DNA of 64,000 nucleotides, taken from Schistosoma haematobium (lineage: Eukaryota; Platyhelminthes; Trematoda; Strigeidida; Schistosomatidae). The stretch lies in contig NC_067200.1 in NCBI RefSeq assembly GCF_000699445.3, forward strand, positions 1,900,450-1,964,449. The letters are read 5' to 3'. Position numbers and translations under genes: made by a program. This document shows positions 45,833-58,659 of this stretch, piece after piece. Under the pieces are notes generated by a model that worked only from the letters and a program-made list of their open reading frames with translations, had not been told where the DNA came from and did no database searches. How positions within the stretch are numbered: the stretch's first letter is position 1; the number at the start of each line of letters is the position of its first letter.

Positions 45833-46973
45833 TCTAGGACCAATTATCTAGGAGTAGATTCTAAGAAATTTCAAAAGCTGAGATCAAAACGTTTACATCT
45901 AGAGTACCCTTTCTCGCACAGCTAGTGATTTACTAGAATTCTCCACACAGCGACACGTAATATCAACACGTCCAGATGGCATATAACGCAAAATTGAGTT
46001 TTCGCTGCACTACAAATTGCAAAAATAAATATTGGTTAATTAGACTGACATCATTACTTCTGAGGACTAAAGACTGATGATCGTGTCAAACGCCTGCTAA
46101 CATTGCTATCCTAGGAAGTAAGAACACTCCAAAATGTTCGGGAAATCTCATGCGTCATTGTAGATTCACACATATGGCAAACAATAACTGCATTGGGGTG
46201 TGTATATATAGACCAGTATGACCATCGCATTTAGTCGGTTCTCAACACGACCTTCCCTCCTTATGACCTGTGCACATCCATAAGAATAGAAATTTCGCTT
46301 AGATTGTAGTAATTTTGATCTCAGCAGACATAAAGTCCATTTGGCAGCATGCTGTGACTAATAGCTGGAGCAGAGGCTAACTATTAAACGACTGAGTGAC
46401 AACAAGTAAGGAGGCGGTCCAAAATAGAACTGGATAGTAAAAGAAACGTTTGTGCCTGTTCATATTCTGGATTAAAGGAAAGAACGTTTGTGATAGCAGG
46501 GTCCGAATCGACTGACTTTATTTTAAAGTGGGTGGGCTTACGAGAATTCAAACTAGAGAACAACTTTGTCTTGAGATACGTTTCTTTTCGGCTCAATTTT
46601 TATATAAACCAACAACTTTGTTAGCATAAACTGTTGTATAAAAATTTCAGGGTGAGACCACGATCAACATATGGGATTGGCAGTTTAGTGGCATAAGGAA
46701 TCTCAGTAAATTAAGGATAACAAGAAATTGTATAATACAGGCCTTGACACTACCATGTATTCAGATTTTTCGCTTAACTGAATCTTTCGAGCTGGTATGC
46801 TATGTCGTAGCATATATTTGTCATAAAGGCTTTGTCAAAGGTGGAAAATTAAAACTACTGGCTACTGTTTCATCATATCGAGCTACCTGAGGTCACCCAC
46901 ATACGTTGGCTTTGGTTGGAGCTCAAAAGCTGACGCTTGACGTTCGTGACAGACAAAAAACAATTTGGGGGGT
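45833..46973. other. non-coding, nothing recognised
   Basis: AT-rich stretch between two retroelements; no exon or repeat recognised. Confidence 0.5.
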
Positions 46974-47139
46974 TGTGGTGTTTGAATGAAGTAATGATAC
47001 CTTGGTACTTGTTGAATGCTCGATTTCGAATTCCGAATACAATACATCCATTAGTGCTTGTGTCTCACTTCCTAATTCAATTGCGTTATTTCTGGGACTC
47101 TTAGTTCGTGCTATAATTCAAATAATTCAAAACATTATA
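46974..47139 (+). repeat. left LTR of the gag-only element
   Basis: 166 bp; pairs with 48203-48368; preceded by GGGGT. Confidence 0.93.
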
Positions 47140-47150
47140 CTGGCGTCGCG

Positions 47151-48056
47151 ATGGAGCCTGTAATGGAAAAGTTTGATATTCATTCAACTTCGTAAGCTTT
47201 TGAAGATTCCTTTGAAAGGTTCGAAATCTGGGCTATGACCAAGGAAGATGATGAGGATGTTTATATTGTGGCACACTTCCTCACATTCATTGGAAAGGAA
47301 GCATACAGCTTATTAAGAACTCTGGCTATGCCGGTAAAGCTCATTTCGCTTCCTTATACAGCTCTCAAGGAACTGCTGCTAGACTATGTTCAATATACAA
47401 ATTTCGAATGGGGTTAAGGAGGAAGATTTCGTAAAATGATTTATGAGGATATAAAAAATTCCACTACATTACGTCATCCCAACCCAGTTCATACTCAAGA
47501 TTATGCAGACAATTCATTGAGGAGTTGCAATGCATTTCACGAAGATAGGCACAAGCTAAGTCAGTGTTTGTCCTGTGGCAAGTTCCACTCTTTTAATTCA
47601 TGTAAATTTCGTAATTCTAAGTGCTTTAAATGTGCTGATATTGGACATATTCAGTCAGTCTGTAATACTAATGTTCATCTTATTGCAATCAATATTAAGA
47701 CTTGTAATTCTGATTCTACTGAGTCGAGTATTTATAATGATGATTTATTTTTATCAACGATTGCAATAGACAATGTAGAGTCACAAAGTAGTTCAGAGTT
47801 AAATGAAATCCAGAATTCTTGCGAAACAACAGTTTCTAACCAATCGATTTATCAGATTTCTCATGTTATTGTACCAAATATGGCTTTTCCTAATGATCCA
47901 TATATTTCTGATGACATTTCTTACAAATCCGAGGAAAATATGTTGAGTGAACATAATTATGATCGAAAACCTGATTTATTTTTAATAGATGCTGATTTTT
48001 CTAATGATCCTTTAATCTTCAATGACATTCTTAATGAATTCGAGGAAACTTCCTGA
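47151..48056 (+). pseudogene. gag-like frame with two zinc knuckles, two stop codons
   Basis: A single frame of 301 codons opens at the ATG 11 bp after the LTR and ends at TGA 48054. Stops at 47193-47195 and 47415-47417 break it; the last piece (47436-48056) is open for 206 codons. The N-terminal part resembles gypsy-type capsid proteins (EDDEDVYIVAHFLTFIGKEA). The C-terminal part has CLSCGKFHSFNSC and CFKCADIGHIQSVC, the second a standard CCHC knuckle for RNA binding. The acidic tail after it is not recognised. The capsid part seems shorter than in full gypsy gag proteins, so an internal loss is likely. Confidence 0.85.
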
Positions 48057-48202
48057 CGTTTGTTAATTCCAATACTAATGAGCACATTCAAGATAGTACA
48101 AAGTTTCTATCCAATACAATGTCAGACAGACTCAGGATGAACTTAAGAAGAAGATGTAAAACCGATTACAAACACATTTACTCCTATTTAAACTGTGTCG
48201 GA

Positions 48203-48368
48203 TGTGGTGTTTAAATGAAGTAATGATACCTTGGTACTTGTTGAATGCGCGATTTCGGATTCCAAATACAATACATCCATTAGTGCTTGTGTCTCACTTC
48301 TTAATTCAATTGCGTTATTTCTGGGACTCTTAGTTCGTGCTATAATTCAAATAATTCAAAACATTATA
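48203..48368 (+). repeat. right LTR of the gag-only element
   Basis: 166 bp; pairs with 46974-47139; followed by GGGGT. Confidence 0.93.
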
Positions 48369-48373
48369 GGGGT

Positions 48374-50966
48374 ATAGGAAGTTGACTGAGATTTTCGGTG
48401 GCAACTTTGTTTTTTTCTGAACACAGTAGACCGCCTTTGATGACCACTATTATTATGAAAGGACGAAAATAGGCATTCAAGCATTATATTAAATCAAATT
48501 GTCCTTTCCCAATTATTAACGGAAGTGGGTGTTAATTATGTGCATGTTGTGCTCCAGAATATTAGAATTATTTGATTTGAATCGAAAATTCGTTTACAAT
48601 CTAACACATAAGTTTAATCAAATGCCACTTGACCTTCTATTTCTCCGTTATTACACATATTGACTTAAGTGATATCTTGGTAAATATTTCTACCTGACGT
48701 GACCATAACCATGCAGTTCGACGGTTTAGGAGACTGACTAGGAAAATATCCCTTTTTATGTAGGAAATGTCTTCAGCTTTTGATAGGAAACCGTAATAAT
48801 CAGTCATTAATGAGATCTATAATCTGATGTGTTACGCGTAATGGTTTTAGTCTGTTAATTGTTTATCATAATAGAAGTATGTTTGTGAGGATTTACATAG
48901 TATTTCATTCCTGTGGTAATTTGTAGGTTTGTTTCAGGCTTCATAATTGTAGTCGAGGCAACTACTCAATACTACTGAGGCCATTTTCTTATTGTTGCTG
49001 TTCTCACACTTCTGTTTCTAATCTCACGTCAAGTTCAATATTCTACGAAGACAACAAACTAAATGCGAATTCAGACACTTACTCCATGAATAAACGTTTG
49101 AGACTTGATAAAGAAGAATGATGCACGATAAAAAGTAATGGTGAAAATTTCATTTATGTATTCATATACTTTTCATTTTCTTGTCACTCTTCCGAAATCA
49201 AAAATTGTTTATTCTGTTCTGTACTCCAGCTTATATTTGATTGATTTGGTTAATAAACAAGAGCATTTAATGCCTTGCAAGCAAAGCGAACTGTACGCTC
49301 CCAAGATCCTCCCGACTGACTAGCGGCCAGAAGATACCAGTCGGCTCCCTGGACACGTTACTTCGATTCATGTTCAGCTCCCATCAAATTTCGTTCATTA
49401 ACATTGTATTTTTGAATGTCTGTACTACCGACGAACTTAATCAGAGCTATGACAAATTTATCTATTATAAAACTGTGTTTTACACTAACTTCTTTAGTTC
49501 TTATTTTCAAACACCTTCACAAATAACCGTAGAGTTCTGTAAAATTCTTCGGTTTAACTCGATGTGTTAAAAACAGTCTTCTACTGAAGAAACGAATTGT
49601 CGCGATTTTCTGCCCTGATCAGGGATGCTATTACGTATTTAATAGGTCCTGTAGTGAATAAAGTCTACGTGACTTGTCTTAGCCTTTGTTCTAACCTTTC
49701 CAGTTATCCCATAACCGATGTTTGTTCTTTCCGATTAGCCATGTCTAATCTTGATCATCCCCTACACATGTCTGTATGCTAGTGCGTATATATCTGTACG
49801 CTAGCTTGTACCTCTTTCATGCTTATGACGACTGAGTAGCTCATTATTCACGGAGATGGCTACCTATGCTACTCAGTTTCACATGCATATGTGTTGTCAC
49901 CTAGGGTTTCTCCGAACCGCTGAATGTTTGAAACATGATTTTCTGAAATACTTCACTTTTTTACCCTTTATTTCCATGTTGTTATTGTTGTAACATGTTT
50001 AAGGAATATATACGAAGTAGGATATGTATTTCATCGACCTCAGTATCATTCGACCATATGAAGTCAAATCCCAGGCCAGTATATCTCTTTTTTCTGATGG
50101 ATGGGGAATCATATGATGTATTTGTATATACTTGAGAATAAATAATAGCAGTAGAGTCAGTGATTCGTATAGTTTCAAGTGGTTTCGTGCTGAATCAAGG
50201 AACTAAAAATCGATACTTCATGTACGGGACCAGGTATTATGAAAAACAAGCCAAAATGAAGAAGTCCTATGATTAGTGAAATATTGCTGAGACCTAACCA
50301 AGCAATTTCCTAATGTGGGTCGTTAATACATTAAGAGACTGATCAGAGGACGTTGAAGTGTTTACCAATTATCATCAAGTTGTTTAGACCATTTCAGAAT
50401 GCGGAGAACATAATGCGCTTTATGTATCTTGAGAAGTACGGATTACTGCCGCCCAAATTAGATGATTTGGTAGATATGATCAAGTGAATACTTAATTGCT
50501 TGAGCTTAGTGATAAGACAATCATAATTGACACATCTGGCTTCTTACTAGAATAAAGTATATTTGTCTAGCTATCCGTTGTAATCAACTAACTTGTGATA
50601 TTAGAAGTATATAAGGGAGTTAATCTGAGTTTTACTCGCCAATTACTTCTACCACTAATGTTTTCTCTCTTTACATTCAGGTAGAATATGGTAGCTATCG
50701 TACCTTCCTATAACCAATAACTCTGTCCTACATCTCAGGTCGATATTATAAGTGAAAATTATTCTATGAATCCTATCTACTTCAGATTATACTTATATCG
50801 TTTTCAGACAGTTGTTCCTGTACATAGGGTACGTTGTACATCACTACGCGCAATGTCCGAAGTGAGCGCTACGTTACTATTTGAAAAGGCCTATGGAGTC
50901 CATCGCCTATCTGGGTTTTATATTTTATAAATTTCTGCTCACGAAGCAGAACAACATACTTTGGTT
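48374..50966. other. intergenic region upstream of the SMPDL3-like gene
   Basis: About 2.6 kb with short open frames only. No repeat, RNA gene or conserved exon recognised; presumably contains the promoter and 5'UTR of the downstream gene, but no element can be assigned. Confidence 0.5.
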
Positions 50967-51039
50967 ATGTTGCACCTGAGTACTGTGGCTGTTACAGTAT
51001 TTTTACTTGTGACTGCTACCAGACAAGATGATGACATTG
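50967..51039 (+). CDS. SMPDL3: SMPDL3-like exon 1: start codon and signal peptide
   Basis: 24 codons plus one base. The peptide begins MLHLSTVAVTVFLLVTATRQ: a short n-region, a hydrophobic core and a small-residue cleavage zone, as in secretory signal peptides. The donor is G|GTAAGT. The split Gly codon joins exon 2 in frame and the mature domain begins immediately. No promoter element could be assigned upstream. Confidence 0.82.
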
Positions 51040-52774
51040 GTAAGTCTATTTGATCTCGTATATCACAAATTCCGAACAATACAATATTTTGCTACATTTA
51101 TTTGTAAAAAGTTTCTTAGAATACAGTACAAGAGCGGTTCAACTTTTGGCGACGGCAACCTCATGTTTTTTATAAGCTAGTCACTTGATCTTCTATCTTT
51201 AAGTTTAAGGTAGATGTGATTTGTTCCTTAAAACGACATAACCAGATTTAGACTAACGGATCGCAGTCTAGTTGTGTATTTTAAGGATGATGTTTATTCT
51301 GTATTATGATTACAGATATACTTGAGTAGCTTATCGTTATGCTGACAATTTAAAATAAAATTTGCCTAATATCACTTACTCGTTATTGAATACGTTTGAG
51401 CACTGACACATCTGTACAGGTTGATATTTGGGCTTCTGCAAGTAAATTGTTTTGAACTTATCTTCAGTTTTCAAGTGGTAGAAGCTTTAAATCGATCTAA
51501 GTAGCTCCGGTTATATTATTAAGCAAAACTTATTTGATATGAGATTCCTTATTTCAAGGCATAGTTGTGTCTTATCAAATTTGTGGGAAAACAGAATAGA
51601 TGCATACTTCGAAACAGGATTTATCGAAATTGTGTTTTCTTTTGCTATCACTAGCACTACACATCTGGGAGTATCTTGTGCTTCTCAATCAAGTTTAGTT
51701 TTGACTTAGAGTTGACTGCTGTCAGTAGTTGTCGTTAAAACAAATTTCAGATACATTGACGACTAAGGTATCTCAACCACGCAATACTGAGGTGTCATTT
51801 TGTGTGGAAAACTGTAATCATGATTCTTAACTATCAAATTAAAATCCTAATTCTTCGCATTAATTTACAACCGACTTCGGCCCTAAAGTCTGGCTTAATT
51901 CTTATGTGCTGTTTTTTAGACATTGGCAAAACTTGGTTGGATGATTGTGTCAAAAAGGTGTCCTACTTTTTCTGGTCTCGGTCTAACTTATCATACTTGT
52001 AAACTATTTAGCTGATGCAGTTTCGTGATCGCTTCATGCCTGACTGGTGTTCGAGAACTGTAAATCCAGAGCAGTTAAAGAGCCTCCCACTTGTCGGTAA
52101 AGGTGATAATCAAGTCTTAGCCTGTTGATGGGTCTCAAAATACAGAAATTCTTATATGGGTTTAACTATAGTCGTGTTCCCTCACTTAAAGAGGGGGTTT
52201 AACTCCATTAACTGGGAGGTTTTATGGTTACTTTTACTGAATAGCAGCAAAGAAATACATATACTTACTAAAGTCGAGTCAGAGCTTGTGGTATTCACTT
52301 CGGCATAACATCTATTTCCACCTAACTATCCTAAATGTTCCTTTTAGATGTGAATTTCTTTATCAATCTTTTCAAACACTGATCGCACATGTATTCCAGG
52401 CGAAATACCACTCAGTCTTTCAGAGCTATTATAATGCTCAACCTTTTCCCGTGTACTACTGCACGGCTTCGTAAACATGGTTTTTGAAGGTTAATTCGAT
52501 ACGTCGGATGCTAGTATTCGACCATAAATGTTTCCAAAGCACTACTCGGATATAGTGTAACTGTTAAGTTGGTACTGTTAAGATATGGTTTGTGTTGCTC
52601 ATTAATATTTATTTTCTACTTTTATCCAAATCTTGGTTTGTATTCCTTTTAGCTTCTTATTATTCGGTCTCATTTGCTCCCTCAAATACGGGATTTCTGA
52701 TGTTTGGGTTTGATGTTAAGTAGCTAAGATTAATTTCCAGGGGCTCTGGACCTTGCTTTCATACAATCTGAAGG

Positions 52775-52870
52775 GAACTGGTGCTTCACATGGAGTTCGA
52801 ACTTGCGCGACCAAGCTCCACAGACTGAGATATTACCACTGAATTATTTGAGTCAAGAAGGCCTTTAGGA
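52775..52870 (-). repeat. tRNA-like SINE head
   Basis: On the minus strand TAATTCAGTGGTAATATC (A box) and AGTTCGAACTCC (B box) about 35 bp later; no full tRNA fold. In intron 1 of the SMPDL3-like gene. Confidence 0.6.
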
Positions 52871-53509
52871 TTAAGATGCTTATATTAACCGATTATTGAG
52901 TAATAATCGGTATTATTTGTCTTGTTTTTTGTACTGATCAAATCCCGTTAGTTAAGCTGCAGTATGGCCATTAATCTAAGTGACTTAACATATCGTAGAC
53001 TGTTTTAATGTGATGCGGTTGCAGGTATTTGACTGGCGACTTCGAACCTAGGTTCTTTAAATGTTGGCATCTGTTGGCATTAGGCACCTGGGATCTTGAG
53101 GGATCTGATGCTCGTTGTGGAATTCGAACTCAAACTGCATTCGGTATTGTTTCCAATCTGTTTTTTTCCATCTCGCTGATTTCTCACTATGCTAACATGT
53201 GTGGCAACTTGAAATTACTCAGTAGTGTCAGCTCCTATGTTGATGTTGACTGAACAACGATTCAAGCTAGTGACTCACTACTAGTTAAAACACGGATGTT
53301 TTAGCTAACAGCGCCAAATATTCACTTTCAGTCGATTAACTATTGGAGGATACGCCACAATGGATTAATGTTTAATCGTCACTTTTTCCATTGGTCATAT
53401 ATTTCCATCTTTAACTATTCAATATCTGTGTTGTTCTAATTAGGTACTGTTTTTCTTTATAAAAATGATAGAGAAAAGCTTAAATTTGTATCTTCCTTAC
53501 TGATTTTAG

Positions 53510-53681
53510 GTTACTTTTGGCATTTAAGTGATATCCACTGTGATTTAAAATATATAAATAAATCATGTAATCTTCCATATGGTAATTATTCTTGTGATTC
53601 TCCACTCAAACTTGCTTTAAATGCAATCAATGCAACTAGAATGTTATTTGCTAAAACACCGGATTTTGTTATTTGGAGCGG
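53510..53681 (+). CDS. SMPDL3: SMPDL3-like exon 2: first metal-binding motif
   Basis: Two bases finish Gly25, then codons 26-81, then two bases. The acceptor is TGATTTTAG and the donor is GG|GTAAGT. The peptide contains YFWHLSDIHCDLKY (the D-x-H metal motif), YSCDSPLKLALNAINATRM and PDFVIWS, which leads into the GD(N) motif completed by exon 3. All three match the SMPDL3 catalytic domain ('FWHISDLHLDPTY', 'CDSP..L', 'F.IWTGD'). Confidence 0.93.
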
Positions 53682-54439
53682 GTAAGTCAATTTATATGTA
53701 TACATTCATAGTCATTGAACTTTTTTCCCGTATTGGTTATGCAATTCTGATTATTATTTGTTTGTGATATTGTCATATGTTCTTATGAGAATTATTGTTT
53801 GTGTTGAGTATCGCTGACTGAAGTTCATGTAAGAAATTGTACTATCATTATTTTGTATACGGCTCTCTAAAAGCTTATTTTTCCAATTTCACTTTATCAG
53901 ATACAGATCTCAATTAATTACAGGTGTTGTATGCTCAAAACACATTATTATTAATGGCCTTATTCAATATATATTTGGTAGAATATAGAATTCTCAGCAT
54001 AAACTATTTCAACAAGTTTCTTTAACAAAACAAAACAAAAATACAATAACTATATACATATATACATAAATTAAGTAAATTACCTGAAATTAAGTGAAAT
54101 GTTTATTTTTTCAATACAATTAGAATCTGTACAACTTTACATAAGAAGCATGTTTAAGAATAGAAGTTATTAACTAGGTCAACTCTAACAACCTGTTCAT
54201 CACATAGAATATTTGCTGAATAAGTTATTGTTGAGCTTTCATTATCTTCCCTCGAGTGCATACATTCTAATATATTAGCACATCGTTTTACCATACGATA
54301 TACAATGAGAGGTATAAATGAAGTAGATGATTAATATCTAATAAGATAACGATTACTAAGAGTATGGAAGATTTTAAATATCTATTCATAACCATACTGA
54401 TAATGACCTCGACAGATTGATCACACCCCTTGCTAACTG

Positions 54440-54785
54440 CTTTCAGCACTTACTGCAATAAAGCAAAGTTTTTTATCAAAAGCCCGGTAAAGAATAATGA
54501 AGAAAAGTATAGAATATTAGGTAATATACAAGAATTAGCAAATTGTAAAAGTAAGTGTCGATTATTGCCAAAATCATACAGCTTCTTCATGTGGTAAGTC
54601 AGACGAGAAACTTTCTTCGATAACAATGAAACATTAGGAGACCAAGAGAGATTAGAAGAAAACGTTACACCAAGATAAATAACCTCTGATATTATTGTTA
54701 TTAAAGAATCTTCAACGGTACAAGCTTTATGGGATTCCATAGTACGCAAACGATAAAATATCGGTAGGCCATTGGTAAACAAAAT
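54440..54785 (-). mobile_element. LINE RT C-terminal fragment, CR1/Jockey-like
   Basis: 110 open codons on the minus strand with VIYLGVTFSSNLSWSPNV and then a Lys/Arg-rich helix and CILPNILYFSSLFFTG. This order (YLGV..S..LSW, ..K.., ..PILEY) is typical of RT C-terminal parts of LINEs. Not the same copy type as 32.8-34.4 kb. In intron 2 of the SMPDL3-like gene. Confidence 0.65.
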
Positions 54786-55059
54786 CTTGTAAATGAAAAA
54801 AAAAATACTGCTGTTATAAAAAATTTATGGCAAAATGGTAGTTTGTTTATTGAGCGTAAAGATATTCAGTTAGTAATATTTAGAAAATTTCCTAAGCCAT
54901 CAAGAGCTGATATTGGTTAGAATATTAGAATTTGGGTCACAGGTTTGAACATCACCTCATCTACTTTGGATCAGGTCGTCAGGTAGAGTCGCTCTCACAT
55001 GAAAATTATGACTAATATTAATACATAAAGTGTCAGTCAATTAACTGATATGTTTCTCA

Positions 55060-55691
55060 GAGCGAATTGCTCCAGACAACTGATACCGATAAATGCACTC
55101 TGGAATTATGAGGAAGGTTGATTATGAATACAGTGGTCTTGAGTGCTGTTAGAGGTATGAAGGCGGTTTTCACTTCCCGGTTGCCCACACCGTGGAAGGG
55201 TTCTTCTGGAGGTACCTGAAAAGGAATTTGGATTAAAGGTGGTCTTAGTGACCTGAGAGCGTGACCGCAGTGACCAAGGGACAACTGCTTGAGGTCGGTC
55301 ACACACGACCTTGTTATGGGTAATTTTTGTGTTAGCTCCGTACTTGTTGAGACCTTACCGCCGGAGACGGATATCCGTGGGACAAGACGAGTTGCTCATT
55401 TTCAGGGTCGACCTTTTCTAACCCCACCCCTCCTTGTGGGAAGGCAGCATCGCTGTCATGCTGGTTGTCTGAAGGAAACACCTTACTGCTGTCACACCTC
55501 TGTACAGTCAGCAGTACGACTTCGCCTTCGGACCTTGGGTTTGTTGCTTTTAGTCTTACCGCTCTTCAACCGACCTGTCTGACATGGTAGGACCTTGAGG
55601 AACGGTTGTTCCAGCCAGTATAGCTCGGTTGCTTCATCACGATAGGCAAGCCCGACCACCACGTCAAGGTAGCAACAACGGTCGGGGATAA
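55060..55691 (-). mobile_element. RTE-like LINE (family A), 5' leader and ORF start
   Basis: On the minus strand it is the GC-rich 5' leader of family A (GGTTGAAGAGCGGTAAGAC, TCCGTCTCCGGCGGTAAGG) followed by the first ORF codons (CDRPQAVVPW). It matches 14.66-15.85 kb of the nested copy, but here the leader is not interrupted by an LTR. The body is missing. Intron 2 of the SMPDL3-like gene. Confidence 0.88.
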
Positions 55692-57390
55692 ATGCACTAT
55701 GCTAAACGGAACCAACATCGAGTCAATTCACTATACTTTTTCTCTGATCAGTATACTAGATGAAACCCATGACTAGAAACAAACTGATTAAAATGCGATT
55801 CATAGATGCATAAAGTCAAAATGTATTGAATGATAACGACTAAAAAAATACCATGGTCAGTAGGAAGTATAGATTTTTTTGGTTTTATTAATTGTACGGA
55901 AATATATATTCAACAATAATAATAGCATTGAAAATTTATCTATCAAACTGAATCGTTCAGTAGGTGATATGTAAACAGATGTTAGTTAGATTCAATGTAG
56001 TGTATGGCACAAATGTACATCATTCACAGTTACACTATTTTAATACATTACAGACAATATTAACAAGACAAGTAGCAAACTTCGGAATGATTATAGTACT
56101 GTCGATGATTAGTGTGAAAGACAACCTAGGAAGTTCGATCTTTAAAGGAGGGATAAAATTGAAGAATAATAGCTGTGAAACCATGTCGAGTTCGGGATCT
56201 ACAAGGGGGAAAGAAACATGCGCATGGACTATGTCGACTGACTGAATCATTTTCACTAATCCCGACCAACTGGTCAGACTTGTTTACCGAATATCGCTTC
56301 TTCAACCATGTAATCCATCTTTACCAACGTGGGTTGGTCAAAATGTCAAAAACGTCGTTAATTGACGCCAATTATTAGTTTAACTGTTCTTATGCTTCCT
56401 CCAACGTACTCCTACGCATCTGCTTCCGTTGGTAAAGATTCTCTGAATCATCAGCTAATTCTTTTTGTAAGAAGTGTCACATTTGTTATTTTTTTGCTCC
56501 AAATTATTTATCCGTTGTCCTAGGAAATCGTCAAAAACTGGTCACCATGATGGGAATCAGGAGTGAGGCTGTGTAATCAAACTGGATTATGGTTTGTATG
56601 TATTTGCGTATCCGATACTTAAAACTCCGTTCCTGTACATTCAACTATTACTTATACACATGTTAATATAATGCATTATGCAAATTTGATGTCTAGAAAA
56701 TATTGTATAGTGTGTGGATTATATTCTATCACTATCGGGTTTACTGTCTATGTCATCAACTATATATATTCACATGTTTCCAGAATGTATTCACTCTGAT
56801 TTCGATTAATATGTTAGTCTTATTAAACTCAACATACAAATCCTCGTCTTTTTGATATGGTTAGGGATTGTTCTCTTTTTTATCTGCTAATTATGCATTC
56901 ATTCAAACATAACTAGTTATTTGGCAGAAGAAAGTGGATTTATTAATGAAAATGATTTAAATGTTCGTTTTCAATACAAATATGACTTGAGTAGGAAAAA
57001 TGCCACATAGTAGCTTTGTAATTATGAGAATTGTGGCTTAATGTAGTGACCTTTTTGTGGATCGAAGATAGGTGTAGGTTATCAATATTATAGAAAAGAT
57101 GTTTCTTAAGCACCGATGATAACGGTGAGTTATGTTAGATGTAGGATACTAGTTAGAGAATAGTAAACCGGCTAATGTTAACTATCCCTGTAATGAAAAG
57201 AATGCTTTAAAAATCTCTCCAAAGCATTTTATTGAACAGTACTGTCATTTATTTGTTTCTTCTCCTTGTCGTGCATCTTCACCTTCATTCAGTTCCCTTG
57301 TTAACTATACTTTATGTTCTTCACTCTTCCTTGTCCAGTCCTTTGTTATTTGATCCTGGTTAAAGATATATCTTTTATTATGTAATATAC

Positions 57391-57851
57391 TGTTGCGCGT
57401 TGCCGGACTGTTGATAATAAGGTCACGTTTGACTAAAATCAAGGTCAAGGTGTGCTTCAGTGTATGACTGTTATCTTCTGTCTGCTTGGAAAGTTTGCTC
57501 GAATCTTTGCAGATAGATATCTGAAATATTTTTTTGATTCACAGGTATCGAACCTTTGTTTACTAAGTATTCCTTTTGTTGTTTGCCATGTTACTTTGTG
57601 TTAGAGAAACCCTTGACTGTATAGCACAGGCTGTACTGTATGAGGTGTTTTGTATACTTGATATAATTTATTGTCTTTACTAAATTGGAACCGTTTAGAT
57701 TGAACGTGGAGTTTGTGTTTTAGTGTAATTTAATACGAGTCACTCGAAACGCTTTGTATGCTATACAGAAGAACGTAGCTTGGTCTAATTGAATAAATTT
57801 TATTTCTTTAGTTCTGTGTTCAAACGGAATATTGGTATTTCGGTCGTTACA
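57391..57851 (+). mobile_element. candidate solo LTR
   Basis: Begins TGTTGCGCGTTGCCGG and ends GGTCGTTACA (TG..CA), 461 bp, with GAATAAATTTTATTTC about 60 bp before the end as a possible polyadenylation signal. No matching target duplication was found at these ends, and no second copy is in the window, so this is weak. Confidence 0.4.
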
Positions 57852-58040
57852 ACCACTTTATACCTATTACTATATATGTAGATCAGTGTATGATGTCTAG
57901 GGTCAACTAAATAAACAGACAGATTCAGTTCATGGTATCAGAAACCGAATACTAATTGATAGCAGTCTTCAAGTATAGTGTAATATACTGTTCCAATTAA
58001 GAACCAATGGACGTATTAGTGAATCTTACTTATCGAAGAT

Positions 58041-58640
58041 CGTGTTTACGGCGAGGCTATAATTTATGGAAAAGCCAATCAGAAGCGTTTTGGGGATTCC
58101 AGGGTTACGGCGCCAATTTCGGTACCTGATGATCATGTACGATCGGTTTACAGCAGATTTTAGAGAAGACGTGATAACTGAGCGGCTACAACAGATGGGA
58201 CTACTAAGAAGTTGCAATTTAACAGAGGACGTAGTATTAAGGAAGACTGGGTAAATAGCACTTCCATAAATATACCTCGCAGGTACTTGGGATTTACGAC
58301 AGATCAACCCAAAAGGGCCACTTCCAAAAGGTCAGAAACCGATAAGCAACGACAATAATACTAATTATACGGGAATACGTGCAGCCGCGTTCCAATATCT
58401 ATGCGGATGATTGGAAAGCCTACCGATGCCTGGCTAGACTTGGATATGTGCATCATGTCGTTGTCAACAAGCGCCATTTTGTGGACCCTACAACAGGAGT
58501 GCACACTAACAGTATTGAAGCTATATGATCGAGGCGCTATTATGCCCCGAGAGGTCGATTATTATAGAGCCATTTGAATGAGTTCCTCTACCGTATGCAC
58601 TACGATTTCAGAACCTCTGAACCTCTTTCAATGCTTTATA
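58041..58640 (+). pseudogene. Merlin-type DNA transposase relic
   Basis: 58382-58620 encodes NIYADDWKAYR, GYVHHVVVNKRHFVDPTTGV, HTNSIEAI and then SHLNEFLYRMHYDF, the signature of the ISXO2/IS1016-type transposase domain of Merlin elements (DD then E catalytic residues). A TGA replaces the Trp after IEAI and a frame change follows. 58066-58254 (LQQMGLLRSCNLTEDVVLRK) fits the N-terminal part. The middle, with the first catalytic Asp, is missing. No terminal inverted repeats were identified. Intron 2 of the SMPDL3-like gene. Confidence 0.8.
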
Positions 58641-58659
58641 AGTTTTTGAGCCATGTTAT

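Larger units (their letters stand above)
46974..48368 (+). mobile_element. 1.4-kb LTR element carrying only gag
   Basis: Two 166-bp LTRs (46974-47139 and 48203-48368) beginning TGTGGTGTTT and ending AACATTATA, with a handful of differences. GGGGT lies directly before (46969-46973) and after (48369-48373). The interior (1063 bp) holds a gag-like reading frame and nothing else: no protease, RT or integrase. A TGGCGTCGC motif just after the left LTR may be the primer-binding site. No clear polypurine tract was seen before the right LTR. Confidence 0.93.

Noticed and set aside
47436..48056. Open 206-codon frame as a host zinc-knuckle gene (CNBP-like)
   Set aside because: It lies inside two matching LTRs with a target duplication and continues upstream in frame with a capsid-like part; it is retroelement gag.
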